This document shows, in pieces, positions 50,009-61,454 of a DNA stretch of 64,000 nt; the stretch's first letter is position 1; every line of letters starts with the position of its first letter. The stretch is from assembly GCA_020536535.1 (NCBI GenBank), contig JAHLWZ010000751.1:98074-162073 (forward strand), in the 5' to 3' direction. Both the position numbers and the translations under genes were made by a program. The stretch is from Pelomyxa schiedti. Taxonomy: Eukaryota; Evosea; Pelobiontida; Pelomyxidae. The notes under the pieces are model-generated. The model was given only the letters and a program-made list of their open reading frames with translations. It did not search any database and was not told where the DNA came from.

Positions 50009-53000
50009 ATGTTCAAACCAGACAATGTTCTCCGCAAAGCGGATGGTTGTACTCTGTTCCGCACCTTCTTTTTTTCTCTCTCTCTGCGTTACTCACTCGT
50101 GTTATTCCTACAGAGTACGTTAGGGTGGGGAAATCTAGTGCGGCACTTTCTGTGTTGTTAGATGTCGTCATGTTTTCGAAGAGGTTGCCCTGGTCGAAAC
50201 AGCTGGAAGAAATTATGGCACGATTTCTCACTTTATGTGTGGAGTTGAGGAAGACACAACAGGCCAAAGGTAACGAAACGAATTACAAAATAAATAAATA
50301 ACATCACAATAACTCTATGTATTTACAGACGGTCTGTTCCAATACAAGGCGCTGTGCCAAATCAACAATGCCCCCAGCATTGAATACGTTGTGAAAGTGT
50401 TTTTGGATCAAGCAGAATTGAAGGCTCGTTTGGCTCAAAGCAAAGCTGACAAAAAGACCTTGGAGTCGATAGAGGATTTGGACGAAGACACCCCAAGCTT
50501 GTCTTTGCTGAGTGCAGTGAGTGGTGAGGACACCAAGGAAAGAACTGATAGGTTGCTAGGAGTGTCAAAAATTGGCAACTATTAACTTCCATCAAGGGAG
50601 GTTGTCACTCCTTGGTTGAAGTTACTGTGGGACTCGTATCGTACAGTCTTGGAAATCCTGAAAAATAATAACAGAATAACTCACATTTACCATGTAATTC
50701 TCACTAAAAACCATAACCCATTTGGCGCTTATATTTGCGAAAAACAAAACAAAAATACAGCTTGTTGCACAGCAAGCTTTTCAGTTTTGTGTGAGATATC
50801 AAAGGAAGAACGAATATCGTCGTTTATGTGACATTTTGAGGTTGCATCTTGCTGCTCTTCATAAGTATGGATTGACGGTATGATGCCCGTGCAAATGCGT
50901 TCCTTATATTCACTGTGTTTCCCATTGAAAACAGCCACACGTACCTGACCTTACTGATCCTTCCGTTTTTGATCAGTACCTTGAAACTCGTTTTGTGCAA
51001 CTCACTGCGTCAATTACCCTTGAACTGTGGCAAGAATCGTTCCGCGCAATAGAGGACATTCACTTGTTGCAGCAGATGGTCAAAGGGAAGGTTTTAAAAC
51101 CTCAAGTGATGGCGATGTTTTACCAACAATTGTGCAAAGTAACTTTCCTCTATTATTTGTTATTGAAACACGGTTTTCACCTGTATTTTAGGTTTTTTGG
51201 TCATCAGATAACTTTTTATTCCATGGGTATTGCACACTTGCCTATTTCCATCAGAGTAAGGCCCAACTGAGTCCAGAGGAACTGACGATGTAACTTGTGT
51301 TTCGTATAAATTTGTTTCATTGAAAAATACCTTTTCAGCACTGCCTCTGGTGTTGTTTTGGCTGCACTGTGTGCCCCCATAGCAAGTGTTTCTGATGACG
51401 CTCCTGAGTACGATATTTGCCGGGAACGAATAAACAACATGGCTGCATTGTTGAACTTCCCTATTAACCCTTCTAGACAGTCTTTACTCCGCGAGGTGAT
51501 TATTAGAAGTTGACATCAGTTAATTATGCTTACAACTCTCGTTGACAGGTGTCTCGGGATGTGCTCCCTCTTGCGGGACAAACAGCGCAAGAGATATACT
51601 CTCTCATTGAAGGTTTCCAGCCTCTCGCTATGTGCAGTAAATTGCAAGAACCTATTCAGACACTGCAAGCACAGCCTCAACTTGCGCAATATTGCAAGCA
51701 ACTGAAACACACTGCCTTCATACGCTTAATGCAGCAGGTTCCCAAAAATCTCTTTCTATCAAATCTTAGTCATGCCCTTTATAGTTGTCTGAAGTTTATG
51801 AAACCTTGCGTTTCAGCGAATTGCAAAAAATTCTTGCATCTTACACCTCATTTCAAGAGATGGAAGTGGTACTCTTACAGGCAATGCAGAATAAACTTGT
51901 GAATGCATCAATAGACCACTTCCGAGAGCAATTGCACTTCCTACCCATGGTACGCCCTTAGTATTAATAGTCAGTACTTACTCTTACTTCTCTCAGCAAA
52001 GTGAGTCTGCAAGCCTCCAGGGCAATCTTACAAGATTTTCCACTGGTCTTGATAGTATTTTAAGTGCCATTGGTTCTAAACTCAAGTATATCTTCATTTC
52101 GTTTTCTTTTTTGCTTACTTACTTGTTAAAGAGAGCAAGAGGAGCAAAAGAGGGCCCGTGCGTTGGCTCGCATGACTCAACTCCTAAACACAGAACATCA
52201 AGTAAAAATTTTCCTTCTTCTTCCTCTGTATTCATATCTCCTCTCAAGGCCTTGCTTTCAAGAAAAACGCAAATCGATAATATGCGAGAAAATCTTGACA
52301 ACGAAGAACAACAATTCATTGCCAGGGAGCGTGCAGAGCAGCGGCGACAAGAGTATGCTTTGCGTGAAAATGCATCAAGGTTTCTTATATTTATGAAACT
52401 CAGGGAAGAAGCTGCCAAAGCTGAGGCAGAACGGTTAGCTAAAATTGCTGCTGAAGAGAAAGCCAAAGCCGATGCTGTAATATAACCTAACACTGTTGAT
52501 ACAAGAATAACTGTAAAACAGTTGGCAGCCGAACAAGCTGCAGCAGAACAGAAGAAAAAGGAGCAAGCAGCCCTTGCCCTGGAAAGAAAGAAGGCAGCAC
52601 CCCCTGTGGACACGAAGTATGACAGGATGGTCAAATCGATGTTGTATTTCGAATTGAAAAAGCGGGAAGATGAAGAAGTCTTGATGATAGAACAGATCAA
52701 TGAACACAGAAAAACAGACAAGGAACTGTATGCAGAACAAGTTTCTGTACGTGCAAGTCAGCTTCACATGTAGTTCTAACCGTGCGTCAGGCGTCAATAG
52801 AGCAACATAAAAAAGTTTATACTCAGGCATTTGAGGAGAAGCAACGCCTATCCCGCATGACCAAAGATAGGGTATGTGCGTTTGACCTTAGATTTTGATT
52901 AAAGAGGTACAGGATGCCTTTGTTCAAAAAATTATTGCTGCCCGACGGGAAGTCCACAACAAACAAGTTGAGGAGTGGAGGAAAGAGCAAATTGCAAAAC

Positions 53001-54110
53001 TTACTGCAGAGTACGTGACACAAAAGCTTCTTACTCCATGTTAACTGTACACAGAAAAGCAGAAGCAAAGAAGAAAAAGAAAGAGATTAAAGCAGAAGAA
53101 CAGAAACGAATCGAGGAGCAGAAACGAATCGAAGAGCAGAAACGAATCGAAGAACAAAAACGAGTCGAAGAACAGAAACGAATTGAGGAGCAGAAACGGA
53201 TTGAAGAACAGAAACGTGCAGCCCTGGAAAAGGAGAGACTCGAAGCAGAAAAAGCCAAAGGTTGTGCCGCAATTCTGTGCTCATTAATTCATGTAGAAAC
53301 AGAAAAACCTGCTGTGTATCGTCCTCCTTCAAAGAGGAACACTGGGACTGGCAGGGACACATATGATAACAGGCCTCCAGGGCCCGAGTTCGACAACAGA
53401 CAAGGCCGCGACTTTGATAACAGGCCTCCTCCCCCTCGTGACTTGGACAACAGACCTCGCGAGTTCGACAACAGGCCCCGCGAACGCGAGTTCGACAACA
53501 GGCCTCGCGAGTTCGACAACAGGCCCCGCGAACGCGAGTTCGACAACAGGCCTCCAAGGCGTGACTTTGACAACAGGCCCCGCGAGTACGACAACAGGCC
53601 CCGTGAGTTCGACAACAGACCTCGCGAGTTCGACAACAGGCCCCGCGAGTTCGACAACAGACCTCGCGAGTTCGACAACAGGCCCCGCGAACGCGAGTTC
53701 GACAACAGGCCTCGCGACTTCGGCAGGGCTCCTCCACGCGACTTGGATAACAGACCACGTGACTTCGACAGTAGGGCTCCTCCTCGTGATTTTGACAACA
53801 GACCTCGCGACTTTGATAACAGGCCTCCTCCCCCTCGTGACATTGATAACAGGCCTCCCCCTCCACGTGATTTTGATAACAGACCACGTGAACCAATCAA
53901 GCAAGAACCACGTAAGTTCACCCTCTTCCATGACTTTCCTAAACTAACACCATTTCAGAAATGCCACCCGCCAAGGAGCCAACTCCGCAACAGCCCCCAG
54001 CCACCAGTGCACCTCCCCCCGTACACAAGCCAAAACCAGCACCAAAGCCACAAACTGATGCAGATGGCTTCACCGTGGTGCCCAAAGCAAAGGGACCCCA
54101 CAAAAACTAA
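50009..54110 (+). CDS. Eukaryotic translation initiation factor 3 subunit A
   Basis: ATG 50009 starts [20 protein letters not shown] and continues through [39 protein letters not shown] and [18 protein letters not shown], the conserved N-terminus of eIF3a. The PCI-containing region follows ([15 protein letters not shown]-like, [53 protein letters not shown]). A long charged coiled coil comes next, with seven EQKRIE-type repeats (53090-53216) and an FDNRPRE repeat block (53389-53900). The end is [20 protein letters not shown]. It is the largest scaffold of eIF3, which loads mRNA onto the 40S subunit. About twelve short introns are present. The C-terminal repeat block parallels the Arg/Asp-rich decapeptide repeats of animal eIF3a but differs in sequence. 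Confidence 0.93.
53090..53216 (+). repeat. 18-bp tandem repeat coding EQKRIE in eIF3a
   Basis: About seven units of an 18-nt sequence (consensus cagaaacgaatcgaagaa) code for repeated [12 protein letters not shown]. This extends the charged coiled coil of eIF3a. Third-position differences between units show it is not an assembly artefact. Confidence 0.85.
53389..53900 (+). repeat. FDNRPRE-type tandem repeat block in eIF3a
   Basis: About two dozen units carry the core D/E-F-D-N-R-P-R/P, at periods of 24, 30 or 36 nt. Variants include EREFDNRP and [10 protein letters not shown]. The DNA repeat (core ttcgacaacaggcc) is also conserved, which suggests recent expansion. Antisense frames through it look Cys- or Ser/Arg-rich but are shadows. 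Confidence 0.88.
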
Positions 54111-54276
54111 ATGACACTCAGAACTTATCCCAAAAAAGAAACCATGTTCTCTTGAATTTAAACAAACCTTGTAAAAATGGGGCTGCTTGTCGGCACCTCT
54201 TGTGTACCTTGTTGGACCAGTACTTTGTCCACATACAAATCTTTCAACAAGCACAACGGCAAAATCAGAGTGTCAC

Positions 54277-54740
54277 TCACAGAGGTGCGAATTCAACCCT
54301 CTTTATCCTGATATCTCCGCTTTTCACAACCACGTCATGTCCAACAGGTACACCACGCAGTTGTAGTATCCTTGATGATTGGATCCGCCCTGGAGTTCCA
54401 TACAGCCTAGACCAGCACCCTGTGGTCACCAACGCACCCACGCGGGTCTTCACATGAACATGTGAACCGAGATACATCCACCACACCAAGTGTCAGTGAC
54501 ACACTCACATGCACTGTTTCACTGTGCCCCAAGGTCGCCAAGGATGCTCCCTGAAAGGGCAGCTTGAAAATTGCATCCCACAATGGGGAGAGGACCCAGT
54601 CGCAGGCCCACTGCCTCACCAACGCTGGCGACCGCGCCCACTCCGCCATTGTGGGACATGGCCCCACAACCGCCGCCACCGCGGGTGTCTGTCCCACTTA
54701 TTGGAGCACGTCGTCCCACAATCGCTTCATCACGCAGCTC
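54277..54740 (-). pseudogene. Remnant of the 54.9-57.4 kb gene family
   Basis: On the minus strand the block GPCPTMAEWARSPALVRQWA, then CDWVLSPLWDAIF, SLTLGVVDVSRFTC and VGHDVVVKSGDIR matches the N-terminal third of the two neighbouring family members. The matching segments fall in different frames with stops between them, and no start codon leads into the conserved part without a frameshift. Downstream, homology fades near 54150. The upstream sequence still carries the ttttcgttgaaaaa promoter element at about 54751-54765. It is a decayed copy. Confidence 0.75.
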
Positions 54741-54952
54741 CTGTATCTCTTTTCGTTGAAAAAGATCAAAACACATGTGTGGGTGGTGGGGAATTGTTCA
54801 ACACTCGCAATCAATTGATCATGCTTCTCGGACATGCTGTGAGTGTTGTCCCTTAGTGACGGACGGATTCGGAGCATTACGGGAAGTCACCAATGCCACG
54901 ACCAACGCTGCAGAGTCATCCCAAATGCAACCAGTTTTTGGAAACAACCACA

Positions 54953-56088
54953 TTACCAACGAGGGTGGAATGCCTTTAACTTGAGTGGCACTGAGAAATT
55001 ACCAATGAGAAATCCAGTGACGCCATCATGCAATTTGAACTCAACTTCAATTTCAGTTTCAGCGTCGAGTGAATTCGCTGTCAGACCCTTGCTTGAATGT
55101 GATGTAGAAAGTATGAGGCCTGATCGCTGATCAGGGGATGACCAAGTGCACGGAACCAGAATGATGGCTCTGTGAAGCTCCCATTTCTGAAGACCCAGAA
55201 GTTGGGGTCTTCTGGTGATCGCTGTACAAACACATGACTTCTCTGGAGTGTGGCAACTGTTTTGCCCTCAGGAAACACCCACCTTGTTGCCAGCGATGAT
55301 GCATCAACAAGTGAGTAATGGTTCACTGGTACAGTGCCCCTAACCAAAATGCAAGGAGAACCATCAGGCATCAAAGCCGCACCCTGTGCATTCCTCATGG
55401 GCTCACCTGCAATCTTTAATTTGACAACAAGCTCCTTCCTGAGGAAGGTGGCCTCCAAGTCAACAAAAACACTGGCATTATAGTCACCCACCAACATCAG
55501 AGTGTTATCCTCCTGAGGTAAGAATTCAACATCAAGAATCCTGTATTCTCTGCTTTCCACAACCACTTCGCTCCCAACAGGCGCACCACCCACCACCTTT
55601 TGAATGAACAGTGACGAAGATCTTGCAGCATAAGTGCATCCCACAATCCACTTCCTGTTGCACTGGACGTACTCGGGAATTTTCCACGATTTCAAAGCTG
55701 CTACAGGCGCGTAACTAGCATCCCACGCAGTTGCATCCTTGACAATCATTCCAAGGCACCCACACAGGGCTTCATTTGAACAAGTGAACCAAGATATATT
55801 CACCACACCGAGTGTCGGTGACACACTCACATGCACTTCCTTGCTGTATTGCCGGTTCTTCCAGCATGGCCCCTCAAATGGGAGATCGAAAATTGCGTCC
55901 CACAATGGGGAGAGGACCCAGTCGCAGGCCCACTGCCTCACCAACGCTGGCGACCGCGCCCACTCCGCCATTGTGGGACATGGCCCCACGCCCGGGGTGT
56001 TTGTGCCATTTACTGGAGTAGGTTGTCCCACAATTGCAGCACAGCACACCGCCATCACTTGTGCCTTGGCCGTCGTGGTTCGCATCAT
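54953..56088 (-). pseudogene. Family member with C-terminal frameshift (head-to-head copy)
   Basis: From ATG 56088 (MMRTTTAKAQVMAVCC) one uninterrupted frame runs to a stop at 55081 with no intron. It shares with the 56144 gene WARSPALVRQWA, CNRKWIVGC, LFIQKVVGGAPVGSEV, VFVDLEATFLRKELVV and MPDGSPCIL. Close to 55160-55175 the similarity jumps to another frame, which reads VPCTWSSPDQRSGLILSTS, then AETEIEVEFKLHDGVTGF, and stops at 54953. The intact copy has VPSTWATGEWQSSLILSTS and QEIEFSLYDGLTGCHIGVF in the same place. A single small indel, real or a base-calling error, therefore separates the last ~70 residues. No known domain is recognised; strand-rich repeats with a Trp/Phe-Val-F-DL pattern suggest a beta-propeller-like fold, which is inference. 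Confidence 0.65.
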
Positions 56089-56143
56089 CGCAAAGGAGTA
56101 CCAGTTCCTTTTTTCGTTGAAAAACAATCATCCCACATCGACG
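56089..56143. promoter_or_regulatory. 55-bp bidirectional promoter with near-palindrome
   Basis: Only 55 bases separate the head-to-head ATGs of two family members. They contain ttttttcgttgaaaaac (about 56110-56126), a near-palindrome with arms TTTTTC and GAAAAA around GTT. The same element, ttttcgttgaaaaa, sits ahead of the decayed third copy at about 54751-54765. Conservation between copies points to a promoter or start-site element; transcription direction is not shown. Confidence 0.5.
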
Positions 56144-57400
56144 ATGGGTAGCACCACAACGGCCAAGTCACAAGTGATGGCGGTGTGCTGTGCTGCACTT
56201 GTGGGACATCGACATCCTCCCACAACAACACAAGCGACGGCAGGACCATGTCCCACAATGACGGAGTGGGCGCGGTCGCCAGCGTTGGTGAGGCAGTGGG
56301 CCGACGACTGGGTCCTCTCCCCATTGTGGGACGCTGTGTTCCATCTCCCAATAGACGGGACAACGTGGGATACAACCGGTCAGCAGCACTTTTTGTTTGT
56401 GAGTGTGTCACTGACACTTGGTGTGTTGAGCCACTCCTGGTTCACTTGTGGTGGGATAACTTGTGATGTGTGTGGGTGCATTGGTGACAACAAGGTGCTC
56501 ATGTATGTGCCCAAGAGGGGTTCTTGCGGAGATGAGCAGGCTGCAGCAGAGCACATCATCAGGGACACTGCTGCAGGAGGAGAAGCGCGGAATCCAGAGT
56601 GTCGTTGCTTGCCAGAGACGGAGGCCTCTCTCGCACAGTGGGAACAAGTGAGGTTCACAACGTGCAACAGGAAGTGGATTGTGGGTTGCCACGTCAAGGG
56701 CTCTGCTCTCTTCATCCGCAGGGTTGTCAGTGGCTCACCTTTTGGTGATGACGTCATTCTGAAAGCAAGTGAGTTTTCCAGGGGGTTTGTGCCTCAGTTC
56801 ACACCACTGGGCAATGACGTCGTGATGCTGCGTGAATTGGGTGAGCACTCAAGCGCAGCTTTGGTGTTTGTTGACTTGTGGGAAAGCTTCAACAAGAAGG
56901 ACCTGGTTGTGACATCAAAGATTGTGTGCAGGACGAACTGGCCAATGGTTGACACAGGCATCACGTGGCTTCCTGATGGCTCCCTTTGCATTTTGAAGAC
57001 TGATATGTTGGGAGACCTTTCTGAAAAGAAAAACACAGATTTCTGCCTTGTTGAAGAAAAGAGCAATGCAACAGTTTGGGACTTTCCTGAGAAGCAAGTT
57101 ACAATACTTGGAAAGAATCACCTGCTTGCTGCGCCCTCAATTTGGTGGTCAGGAGAGAACAGCCACTTCAAAGTGTTTCACACTGGTGACCTTGCACATC
57201 CATCACTCCATGTTCCAAGCACTTGGGCAACTGGAGAGTGGCAATCCAGCCTCATTCTTTCAACTTCCTATCACAACCCAGAGCACACAACACCAAGTGC
57301 CCAGGAAATCGAGTTCTCACTGTACGATGGTCTCACTGGCTGTCACATTGGTGTGTTCACTCGGCCACTGCAGAATTATCTCAAATTCACTGCTTTTTGA
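56144..57400 (+). CDS. Intact member of an unrecognised intronless gene family
   Basis: One exon from ATG 56144 (MGSTTTAKSQVMAVCCAALV) to TGA 57400 gives 418 residues. Landmarks: CPTMTEWARSPALVRQWADD, WVLSPLWDAVFHLP, SLTLGVLSHSWFTCGG, TTCNRKWIVGCHVKGSALFI, VFVDLWESFNKKDLVV, TWLPDGSLCIL, TVWDFPEKQVTILGKNHLL and the C-terminal strand block EIEFSLYDGLTGCHIGVF. Hydrophobic-VxxDL/W strands recur every 45-60 residues as in beta-propeller repeats, but no WD40, Kelch or tectonin signature fits. The start is Ala/Cys-rich but not a convincing signal peptide. Lack of introns, unlike almost every neighbour, plus tandem and inverted copies suggests spread by duplication or retroposition. The function is unknown. 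Confidence 0.75.
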   Translation: MGSTTTAKSQVMAVCCAALVGHRHPPTTTQATAGPCPTMTEWARSPALVRQWADDWVLSPLWDAVFHLPIDGTTWDTTGQQHFLFVSVSLTLGVLSHSWFTCGGITCDVCGCIGDNKVLMYVPKRGSCGDEQAAAEHIIRDTAAGGEARNPECRCLPETEASLAQWEQVRFTTCNRKWIVGCHVKGSALFIRRVVSGSPFGDDVILKASEFSRGFVPQFTPLGNDVVMLRELGEHSSAALVFVDLWESFNKKDLVVTSKIVCRTNWPMVDTGITWLPDGSLCILKTDMLGDLSEKKNTDFCLVEEKSNATVWDFPEKQVTILGKNHLLAAPSIWWSGENSHFKVFHTGDLAHPSLHVPSTWATGEWQSSLILSTSYHNPEHTTPSAQEIEFSLYDGLTGCHIGVFTRPLQNYLKFTAF

Positions 57401-57427
57401 ATTCATGATGAGTGTATTGATTTCATT

Positions 57428-57960
57428 TTAAAAAGAAGATTTAAACCTCCTTGACTGTGATGATGGTGATTGGAGTGGTTCTGATGTGAAGAGGCGTGAT
57501 TGCCAGTCACCAAGTGCATGGAGAAGAGGGAGAAGACGAGGATGTAGCAGAAGGAGACACACAAGAAGAAGCAACAGCAGCAGCACCAACAACAACAACC
57601 ACAGCACCGCCAACAACGCATTCCAGTTCGTCGCACCAACAACCTTCCCTGGGGGCTTCTCTTCACCGGAGTTCTCGGAACACTGTGATTTGAAATGTTT
57701 TTGGAAATGCCCCGTCAGGAATGACAACAACTGCGAGGTTTTTCAGGTGATTCCATTTCAAGTTCACACTGGCCTTCTCTCAAGTACACAATGCAATGAA
57801 GAAGGAAAAAAAAGAACAAAACATAATAATCATAATAATCGCAATCACCAAACGGCTGGGCCGGCGCCCCGGTTGCCGGTTGGGCGTAACACACCACGTC
57901 CACCGGTACTAGGATCGCGCGGCCCAATCGCAAACAAATGGTTGGCGGCGATCATTGTAC
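57428..57960 (-). CDS. Possible small membrane protein (uncertain model)
   Basis: On the minus strand a frame ends at TAA 57428 after a very Leu-rich helix (NWNALLAVLWLLLLVLLLLL region, about 57560-57640) and a Ser-rich tail. Upstream, a different frame codes for the protein-like KASVNLKWNHLKNLAVVVIP and FPKTFQITVFREL. This would need an unseen splice to reach the helix. A possible ATG with a Gly/Pro-rich start lies near 57960. The opposite strand has a long but low-complexity frame (57486-57980). I cannot settle the model, and the region may hold a real tail-anchored protein or none. Confidence 0.25.
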
Positions 57961-58232
57961 GGCAACGTACCCTTTTATAATGCGTTCCAATTCTTTTAGT
58001 GATGTGTTGGCGGTGCATGGCTGGTCCCCCCCAACTTCTCCACTATCTAATAGGAGTGCATAAAAAATTAAAAAAAAAAGACTTCATTATCATCCCCTGT
58101 TTTTTCTTTCTTCGAGCGCAAAAAGTGTTGTTTTTCCTTACGAACCAAGCTTGTACAAGCTCGCAAAGGGTTTTTTCTTCCTTACGAGCCGACAATGGCA
58201 AAAAAAAAAATATCTCTGTCAGGTTCAACAAG

Positions 58233-61200
58233 ATGAACTCCACAGCAACCCCTCAGAAAAACCTCGCTGGCCGCGAGTCATAAGGGAAAACCCAGTGGCT
58301 CTGTCAGGATTGTGGGACAGCAAGCGCGGTGCCGCAGTCCAAGAACGGAAACTTCCCTGAACAAAACACCACTCCCCTGGGTATTTTTTTCTGTTCAACA
58401 GATCTCGGTGCTCATTTTTCCTATTATTTCGTAGCCACGCCAGACATGCACAACTGGGACCCCAAGCGGCTCCCTAGTGGATGGTGCGCTTATTGCAAAC
58501 AAAACACATGGTAGATCCGCACCCACTTTTGTTCAAGTACCACGTACATAAACACCTAATCGCCAATGCTCAATGGCAGGACAAAAACTCCTATGTTACA
58601 GTGCAGGCGTTGTGCCGTGCAATGCCACGAAAAATGTACAGCAACGGTCGACACTCTCAAAATTCCTTGCACCCCTGAGGAGGTATCAAACACCGAACTT
58701 CATTGTACTTCATAACATCCTTTTTTTTTTTTTTAGCTCGTGGAGAGCACTCCCATTTCATCGCCTTCCACACTCATTGGCGGTGCACGAGCCAAACTTT
58801 TGGCATTTCCAGCCTCTCCCACCACACCTCCCCCAATTCCAAAATCAGTTAATCCCAATTCTATATCGATGCCACTTCTCCCCACACCAGAGCAGGCAGC
58901 ACAACTCCTGTCAATGCACGGCACTCCAATTTCACGACACACGTCAGTGTGCATTTCATCACACCTTCAAGAAACATCAACAATATCATCACTATCTCTA
59001 GCTTCAGCTTCGCATTTAGCAATTTCATCTCCTCAACTCACTGCACCACCACCACTTCCTGCACCCGTTGCCGAAAGCATTTTTGCATCTCTACCTGTGC
59101 GCTCCTCCACATTTCAGAGTGGGAGATTTCGGATAGAAACTCTACCACATTCCATTGAGTTCACACACCCTTTCACACAAGCACCTAGAGTTTGTGCATG
59201 GGTGATGGGAGGAACAGGTTTGTCAAGGATACCTTCTGAACAGCTGACAATTTCTTTGTCTGGTATCTCCCCTCACATGAAATAATATTAGTACAAATTT
59301 GTTTTATAGGGTTCAGAGTAGACTTTTGTCACTTCCTCAATGTCGCTGTAAACTGGGTGGCCTACATATTTCTTACAACAAATCCATTACTTAGTGATAC
59401 TATCAAACTGATACTAGCAAGTCCACCACAGATGACCCCTCCTTTGATGCAAAAAGTGGAAAAATGTGTGGAGGTACTCTTGAAATGAAGATTTCTCTTG
59501 CCCATACTTTTTAAAGGCAAATTCCGTAAATGGTGCTTCATCTGATGGGCAAACTTTACTCCATGCAGCCGCATATGCAGGCAACTTGGATGTATTAAAC
59601 TGGGCGTTGAAGAGGAGTGGGGTTAATATTGATGCCCAGGTACCCACTCACCTTAATCTTTTATCTTCATTTATTTTCAAATAGGATGAAAGAGGTTGGA
59701 CACCTTTGATGTAAGCCACATGAATCAAGTTCACGACTTAAAAGCATCGTAGGTGTGCCATAAATCCAAGTCACTGGGCAGCTGCTCTACGTTTACTTGC
59801 CGTGGGAGCTAAGATTTCAATTGCCAACTATCGCCAGCATACTGCCCTTCATTTGTTCGCAAAATCTTTGACACAGGAAAAGAGCTGTGAAGATGTGTGT
59901 AAATTCACTCGTTTTTTTGTTTGTTTTGCTGACATTACAACAAAAAGGTTATGAAATTACTACTGGCACCACCAGCTGATCCAAATCTCAGGTCAGAAAC
60001 AGGTGAAACAGCTCTACTGTTTGCCTGTTCTGGTCCGTTCTTCCCCAATATTGTCACTGCCATACTCGAGGCGCACGCTGACCCAAGTTATTCTTCATTC
60101 CTTGTCTGCAATCATTTACTTCAATAGACATTGCTGATAATTCGGGAGTTACTCCTCTGTGCAAAGCCACAATGGCAAACAACATTCCGCTCATCGAATT
60201 ACTTTTACGGTATGCAATATTCCTTTTTGGTGATAGCTAACTTCTTCAGGCATGGAGCGGACCCTAGTAAAGGCCCCCAAGGGGAAACTCCTAAGGATCG
60301 TGCCCAAGCAAGCAACAACACCTACTTGATAGAATTATTTTCCAAAGCTGCTTCACTCTCGAAGGAGGGACTCAATGTACATATTTTCTTCTATTATTGG
60401 TTTAATGAGGGAAAACAAAACAACAGCCCCATACAGTGCGCTCATTGCCTGGTTGGAATAGCCCAACTGCCGATTTAGGTGCAGCTATTGCCGCCTCTAT
60501 GAAGGGAAGCAATAGCCTCGCTTTTGCAGCGGCAGCTGCCACGCCTGGATCAGACAAGTTTTTTGCAACACTGGAAAAACCTGAGTGCAAAGAGTTACGA
60601 GTCATGGTCGATTCATTTATTAAAAATTTCTCGAAGAACAAGTATACCTTGGAGCAAGAGGGTGACGCACTTGCTCAGTTTTTCTCCGATCTACTGGTAA
60701 AAAGGTTATCCAATAAAGAATTTTCCCTGAAAAGTCTACAGGAAGCTATGAAACAACACACCTTGTGGTCTTCATTGCAAGTTAGTTTCTTTTCTGTATT
60801 CTTTTAGTATTACCCTACCCCCTAGGAACAACAAATGGACATTGTATTTGAAGGAACCAAAAAGGCCATTTTCTTGCGGATGTACAATCAGCTTTTCACA
60901 AAGAAGGAATTACAAATCAAAGACACACAACTAAGTAAACACATTGCTCGCATAAGTCCACTAGTACGCCCACAGAACATGCATTTACGGGAAGATCTTG
61001 ACTATGATTTAATTTCTGCTGCCGAGGCCGAGCTTCAGGTAACCAAAACAAACGAACCCACTGTGTTTGATTTGGTGCTTAGGAAATGGACAATGTCGTA
61101 ACACCAGACGAGAAGCTTCTGTGCATTCTCAACTGTTGTAAGGTTTTGGTGAATGTACTTCAAAGCTTTGGCTCCACTGCCGGAGCTGATGACTTCTTAC

Positions 61201-61454
61201 CTCTGTTCATGTATTCCTTTGTTCCACTCCAACAAAAGCCACTAACACCATTCCTACACAGATTCACTGTTCTGAGGGCCAATGTCCCCCGGTTGCACTC
61301 GAACTTATCCTTCATTGACCGGTTTTCAAATGACAGAGGCAGGAGCAGTGAAGCCTATTGCTTCTACACACACCTTATGTGCGCCGCTACATACATTGAA
61401 ACCGACATTACAGTGGAGTCCCTCAAAGCTGCCAGTTCCACTGATGTGTCATGA
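58233..61454 (+). CDS. H-type lectin-like / ankyrin / VPS9 domain protein (Rab5-type GEF)
   Basis: The 5-prime end is uncertain; ATG 58233 is the most upstream candidate and 58446 (MHNWDPKRLPSGW) an alternative. A Ser/Pro-rich linker leads to a beta domain at 59100-59400 with HSIEFTHPFTQAPRVCAWV, LTISLSGI and VDFCHFLNVAVNWVAYIF. It resembles the H-type lectin fold (hydrophobic-F-x-HPF-xxPPxV, then a W-A/V strand). Four to five ankyrin repeats follow (DGQTLLHAAAYAGNLDVLNW, ERGWTPLMCAI, QHTALHLFAKS, SGVTPLCKATMANNIPLIEL). The C-terminus has a helical bundle and a VPS9 domain: LREDLDYDLISAAEAEL, VTPDEKLLCILNCCKVLVNV, GADDFLPLFMYSFV and YCFYTHLMCAATYIE. VPS9 domains activate Rab5-family GTPases, so a role in endosomal or phagosomal traffic is likely. 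Confidence 0.8.

Noticed and set aside
53087-53921. Long minus-strand frames rich in Cys or Ser/Arg
   Set aside because: They are antisense shadows of the eIF3a repeat block; the plus strand has the conserved domains and splice sites.
57486-57980. Plus-strand frame of 164 codons
   Set aside because: Low-complexity Arg/Asn/Thr sequence produced by CAA/CAG-type runs; no domain, and the minus strand looks at least as protein-like.
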